Shown: in pieces, positions 60,919 to 64,000 of the stretch
Numbering within the stretch: position 1 is the stretch's first letter
Layout: each line of letters begins with the position of its first letter
NCBI GenBank assembly: GCA_964035795.1
Contig: OZ038322.1
Coordinates: 17,407,447-17,471,446, forward strand
Length of the DNA stretch: 64,000 nucleotides
Direction of reading: 5' to 3'
DNA from: Pterobdella sp. o SKG-2022
Taxonomy: Eukaryota; Annelida; Clitellata; Hirudinida; Piscicolidae
Position numbers and translations under genes: made by a program
Notes under the pieces: generated by a model
Database searches by the model: none
The model's input: the letters and a program-made list of their open reading frames with translations, nothing else
What the model was told of the DNA's origin: nothing

Positions 60919-63453
60919 ATGGAGAAAGAAGACGAAATTTCCTTCAACTTACTTGGGTGTCTTAGATTATATAATTCTCATATTTTTTCTCCTTGTTGCA
61001 TTATCTATTGGAATATACCAAGCAAGAATTGGTTCCAAAAACAAATCCACTATGGAATATGCAATAGCTAACAAAAGCATGACAGTAGTGCCGGTGGCTA
61101 TGTCCCAGTTTTGTAGTATTTTTTCGGCCAACCTTCTTATGACTTTCACCGCAGATGTCCTCCTCCATGGAACTCAAAACGTTTTCTGGGTTCTCGGTTT
61201 CTTCATAGCTATTTTAATAACTTTAACGCTCTACACTCCAGTGTTTTATCGTCTTAATATTATCAATATGTTTAAGGTAAGATTTTGAGTTCTAATTTTC
61301 ACCATGAAAAAATATTATTGATAAAAGCTTTGAGACCAAATGTTGTATAAAACACAATGGTTCAAATAGTACATTAAATTTATAATTCCAAATATTCACA
61401 TAATAATGTTTTTCATATAGAAAAGTTTTTAGTTTAAAAATACTCTTCCAAATTTTCACGCTACATTTATTATAAAAAAATTAATGTTTTAAAAAAATAT
61501 ATCTTGTGTTTTGAAGTATTTGGAGTTAAGATTCAACAGGGTTTTAAAAATCTTCACCACTTTGCTCTACGTCATTTTAACTGTGAGTTCAACAAATAAT
61601 TTCCATTAACTTTAAATTTACTTAAAAAAATATCTTTCAAGGAACTGACTCTGTCTTTGTATTTGTATGTACCATCATTAGCTTTGTACACAGGTGATTT
61701 GAATGTTTGGATTACACTTAACTGATTATAAACCAACTAAAATGTTTTTCTTGATTAATATATAAGGTAAGAACCATAGCATATAATTCAACATCCGGTT
61801 GGTCAGTATATGAAGTGAAATACTAGACTACGATTATGAGAAAGTTAAAATAGTTGATTATAATAAAAAATTAGTATACAGTAAACTTGAAATCGACAAT
61901 TACGAGAATGATTTGATAACATCAAAAGAGTGTTAAAAATGCCTTCAAAAACAATCTCTAACTAGTTGATTAAAGCAACAAAACGTGTAAGAAATTTTGG
62001 AAATGAAAGATTGCGATGATGATGCAAATGTGATTCGATTATAATTATGAAGACTATACTAGGCGAGCCTTCCACCTTTTTGCCTATCATATTTTCTTCT
62101 CATCAATTTTTCTTTCATTATGGTAATTTATTGAGTTGAAGATTACATCAAAATGAAGCCAAAAGTTGAAAGAGAATATTAAAACTTATTTCATAAATAA
62201 ACCTTTCCCAAAACACAAGTTATGAGTCCCAAACAAAAATTGCTTCCCACTAACCTTTATGTACCTTCAGTTACAGGACTCAACCAATGGCTGGCAGTGG
62301 TTTTTATAGGCATTGTGAGCATTATATACACCGCAATAGTATGCAAAAGTTTAATAACAACTAATTGTTAATTTATCGAAACTTCTCTTTTCATGAAGGG
62401 AGGTATGAAAGCTGTATTGTGGACAGACGTGCTACAAATGGTTCTAATGTTTGTGGGTATGCTTTGCATCTTTCTGTCAGGGTTCTTCGTGTTTGAAAGC
62501 TTTGGGAGTGCTTGGAATGCTTACAAACAAAGTGGAAGATTTCAATTTTTCAAGTGAATTTTTTGTTTTTTTTGGGATTCAAAGTGTATTTAATTATTGC
62601 TGAGTAATATAACTGTAAAAGTCACATAATACATTTTTGCATATTAAAATGAATAAAATTAAGACGAAACACTGAATGCTTACAACTTTTATTTGAAGTA
62701 CTAAGAGTTAATTTCAATTACTGACTGATTATTTAATCATTATAGCATAGGTGTAGATCCAAAAGAAAGAAACTCATTATAGAACATTCTATTTGGTACT
62801 ATGTTTTTCACCTTCACAACCTTCACAGCAAGCCAGCCCATAGTGCAACGATGTTCCTGCTTGCCCTCTCTCAAAGAAGCCAAATTGTCTGTCTAAGTTC
62901 AAACACATAAACATTGTGCATTTAAAATTAATTCATTCCAGAACTCTGTTATTGATCATACCGTTTTTTGTCGTCATGATAACCTTATGTTTCTTATGCG
63001 GGGTTGTGATTTTCATGCAGTACCACGTTTGCGACCCTCTGAAGACTGCAAGAATTGATCGGATTGAAGTGGTTGGTATTTCAATAGCTGTTTCTACTAA
63101 AATTTCTAAATACTTTTCATAAATCTTATTAGACAATAATGTATTATATTATGCAAAAATTGAGTTTAAATAGAAAATAAATATAAACGTTCAACTGCAG
63201 TACGTTCCTTTGTATGTGATGGAGAAGATGAACGCGCATGGAATCCTTGGCCTCATATTTGTGTGCCTCTTCAGCGGACCTTTAAGGTTTAAAAATCCAA
63301 CAAATTGTTTTATTAATATTTATTTTAATTGAATTTTCAGCTCTATTTCAAGTAGTCTCAATGCAATGGCAGCTATCATTTACAAGGATTTACTGTTTAT
63401 TCCGTTTGGCAAAGATAGAAAAACCACCGAGTTTTATCTTTTGAGGATAATAT
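60919..63453 (+). pseudogene. SLC5-family sodium/solute symporter, disrupted, runs off the right edge
   Basis: Exons: 60919-61276, 61517-61582, 61642-61693, 62271-62338, 62399-62553, 62746-62892, 62942-63071, 63201-63286, 63341-63453, continuing to the right. Membrane blocks follow SLC5A6/A8-type transporters: GVLDYIILIFFLLVALSIGI then YQARIGSKN, MTVVPVAMSQFCSIFSANLL, GGMKAVLWTDVLQMVLMFVG, FTASQPIVQRCSCLPSLKEA, and SSISSSLNAMAAIIYKD. Three lesions: the only nearby ATG (60919) reaches the conserved frame only if one G of 60955-60957 is dropped; TAG at 62780-62782 replaces a conserved Trp; and the donor of exon 6 reads CTAAGT (62893) rather than GTAAGT. The intact splice sites and frame elsewhere argue for a recent loss or for sequencing error. 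Substrate is unknown. Confidence 0.65.
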
Positions 63454-64000
63454 GTATGAAAGTTATTTATAGTTGATTATTTATGAAATATTTAACTTTT
63501 CCAAGTAATTGGATATTCAAAACATATTATAAGACTACAATGATCTTAAGATAAAAATTGCAACGACCAATACCATTTAGAATACTATTTTATAAAATTG
63601 AAGATTATGGATATTTTTGGATGATTTTTGACAAAAATTTTGATAACAAACAAATACGGCAAATTCTGAATACAAAATCACAAAAATTCATGAATGTAAT
63701 AGAACTTTAAACTGTTATAAAGTAGGTTCTTGTATATTTGGGAAGACAAATAAATTTTATGGAGATACTATGCTTTTCGTTAACTAAGTAGCATTTTCAA
63801 CATACTTTATAATGATACTTATCAAAAAGCTTTGTATTTTAAAACAATTTATTTGTGTTCCTAAATATACTCGTTTGATTGTGGCTAGTGTAAAATCTCA
63901 TAGGTTCTCGTAAGCCAGTGTTTTTGAAGAGCTTTTTCCTCATTCAATATGCTATGTGTTTCGAATATTCAGTTTGTATTTGGAAAAATAATTTTTCAAA
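63454..64000. other. Right-edge non-coding sequence
   Basis: Intron of the SLC5-like gene; contains a diverged foldback element at about 63765-63860 (CTATGCTTTTCGTTAACTAA / TTATCAAAAAGCTTTGTATT). No further exon before the end. Confidence 0.5.

Noticed and set aside
1..64000. CRISPR arrays, bacterial operons, prophage or riboswitches
   Set aside because: Spliced genes, animal protein families and LINEs show a eukaryotic nuclear region; no regularly spaced direct repeats of CRISPR type.

Overview
The window is eukaryotic, AT-rich and intron-rich, and comes from an invertebrate animal. I identify animal by content: DEPDC5, NAA60, MRPS27, SLC35B3, ECHS1, M1AP, an antistasin-like gene and an SLC5 symporter. 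GT-AG introns range from about 60 bp to several kb. The repeat load is APE-type non-LTR retrotransposons plus short foldback (MITE-like) elements. I could not fix the phylum from sequence alone.

Layout. 0.4-0.7 kb: terminal exon of an unidentified + strand gene. 0.7-10 kb: AT-rich DNA with foldback repeats, a tRNA-Lys-like remnant and three possible exons. 10.0-22.1 kb: a large unidentified + strand gene (eight phase-consistent exons, about 1,915 codons, very K/N/S-rich). 22.3-29.6 kb: M1AP (+, 11 exons, one homopolymer frameshift), with LINE debris in its introns. 30.2-35.8 kb: DEPDC5 (-, 9 exons, about 1,542 aa), convergent with M1AP. 37.6-41.7 kb: a LINE nested inside an older, oppositely oriented LINE. 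The younger one carries a 2A-like motif and is flanked by a 12-bp target-site duplication. 41.9-44.7 kb: NAA60 (-). 45.5-49.7 kb: MRPS27 (-, 12 exons). 47.5-53.1 kb: a LINE graveyard. 54.0-57.5 kb: SLC35B3 (+, 10 exons). 57.8-58.7 kb: ECHS1 (-, intronless). 59.0-60.3 kb: a Cys-rich antistasin-like gene (+). 60.9 kb to the right edge: an SLC5-family symporter with several disabling lesions.

The conserved genes are unrelated housekeeping or meiotic loci rather than a pathway cluster: mTORC1 inhibition, Golgi N-terminal acetylation, mitochondrial ribosome, PAPS transport, fatty-acid beta-oxidation and meiotic recombination. The most notable structures are the nested LINE with its 2A-like motif, a family of foldback elements sharing the core AAGCTTTTCGTAA, and a ~96-bp element present upstream of both MRPS27 and SLC35B3 in the same orientation relative to each gene.

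Exon boundaries were set by hand from GT/AG sites and reading phase; family assignments come from recognised conserved motifs, without database searches.
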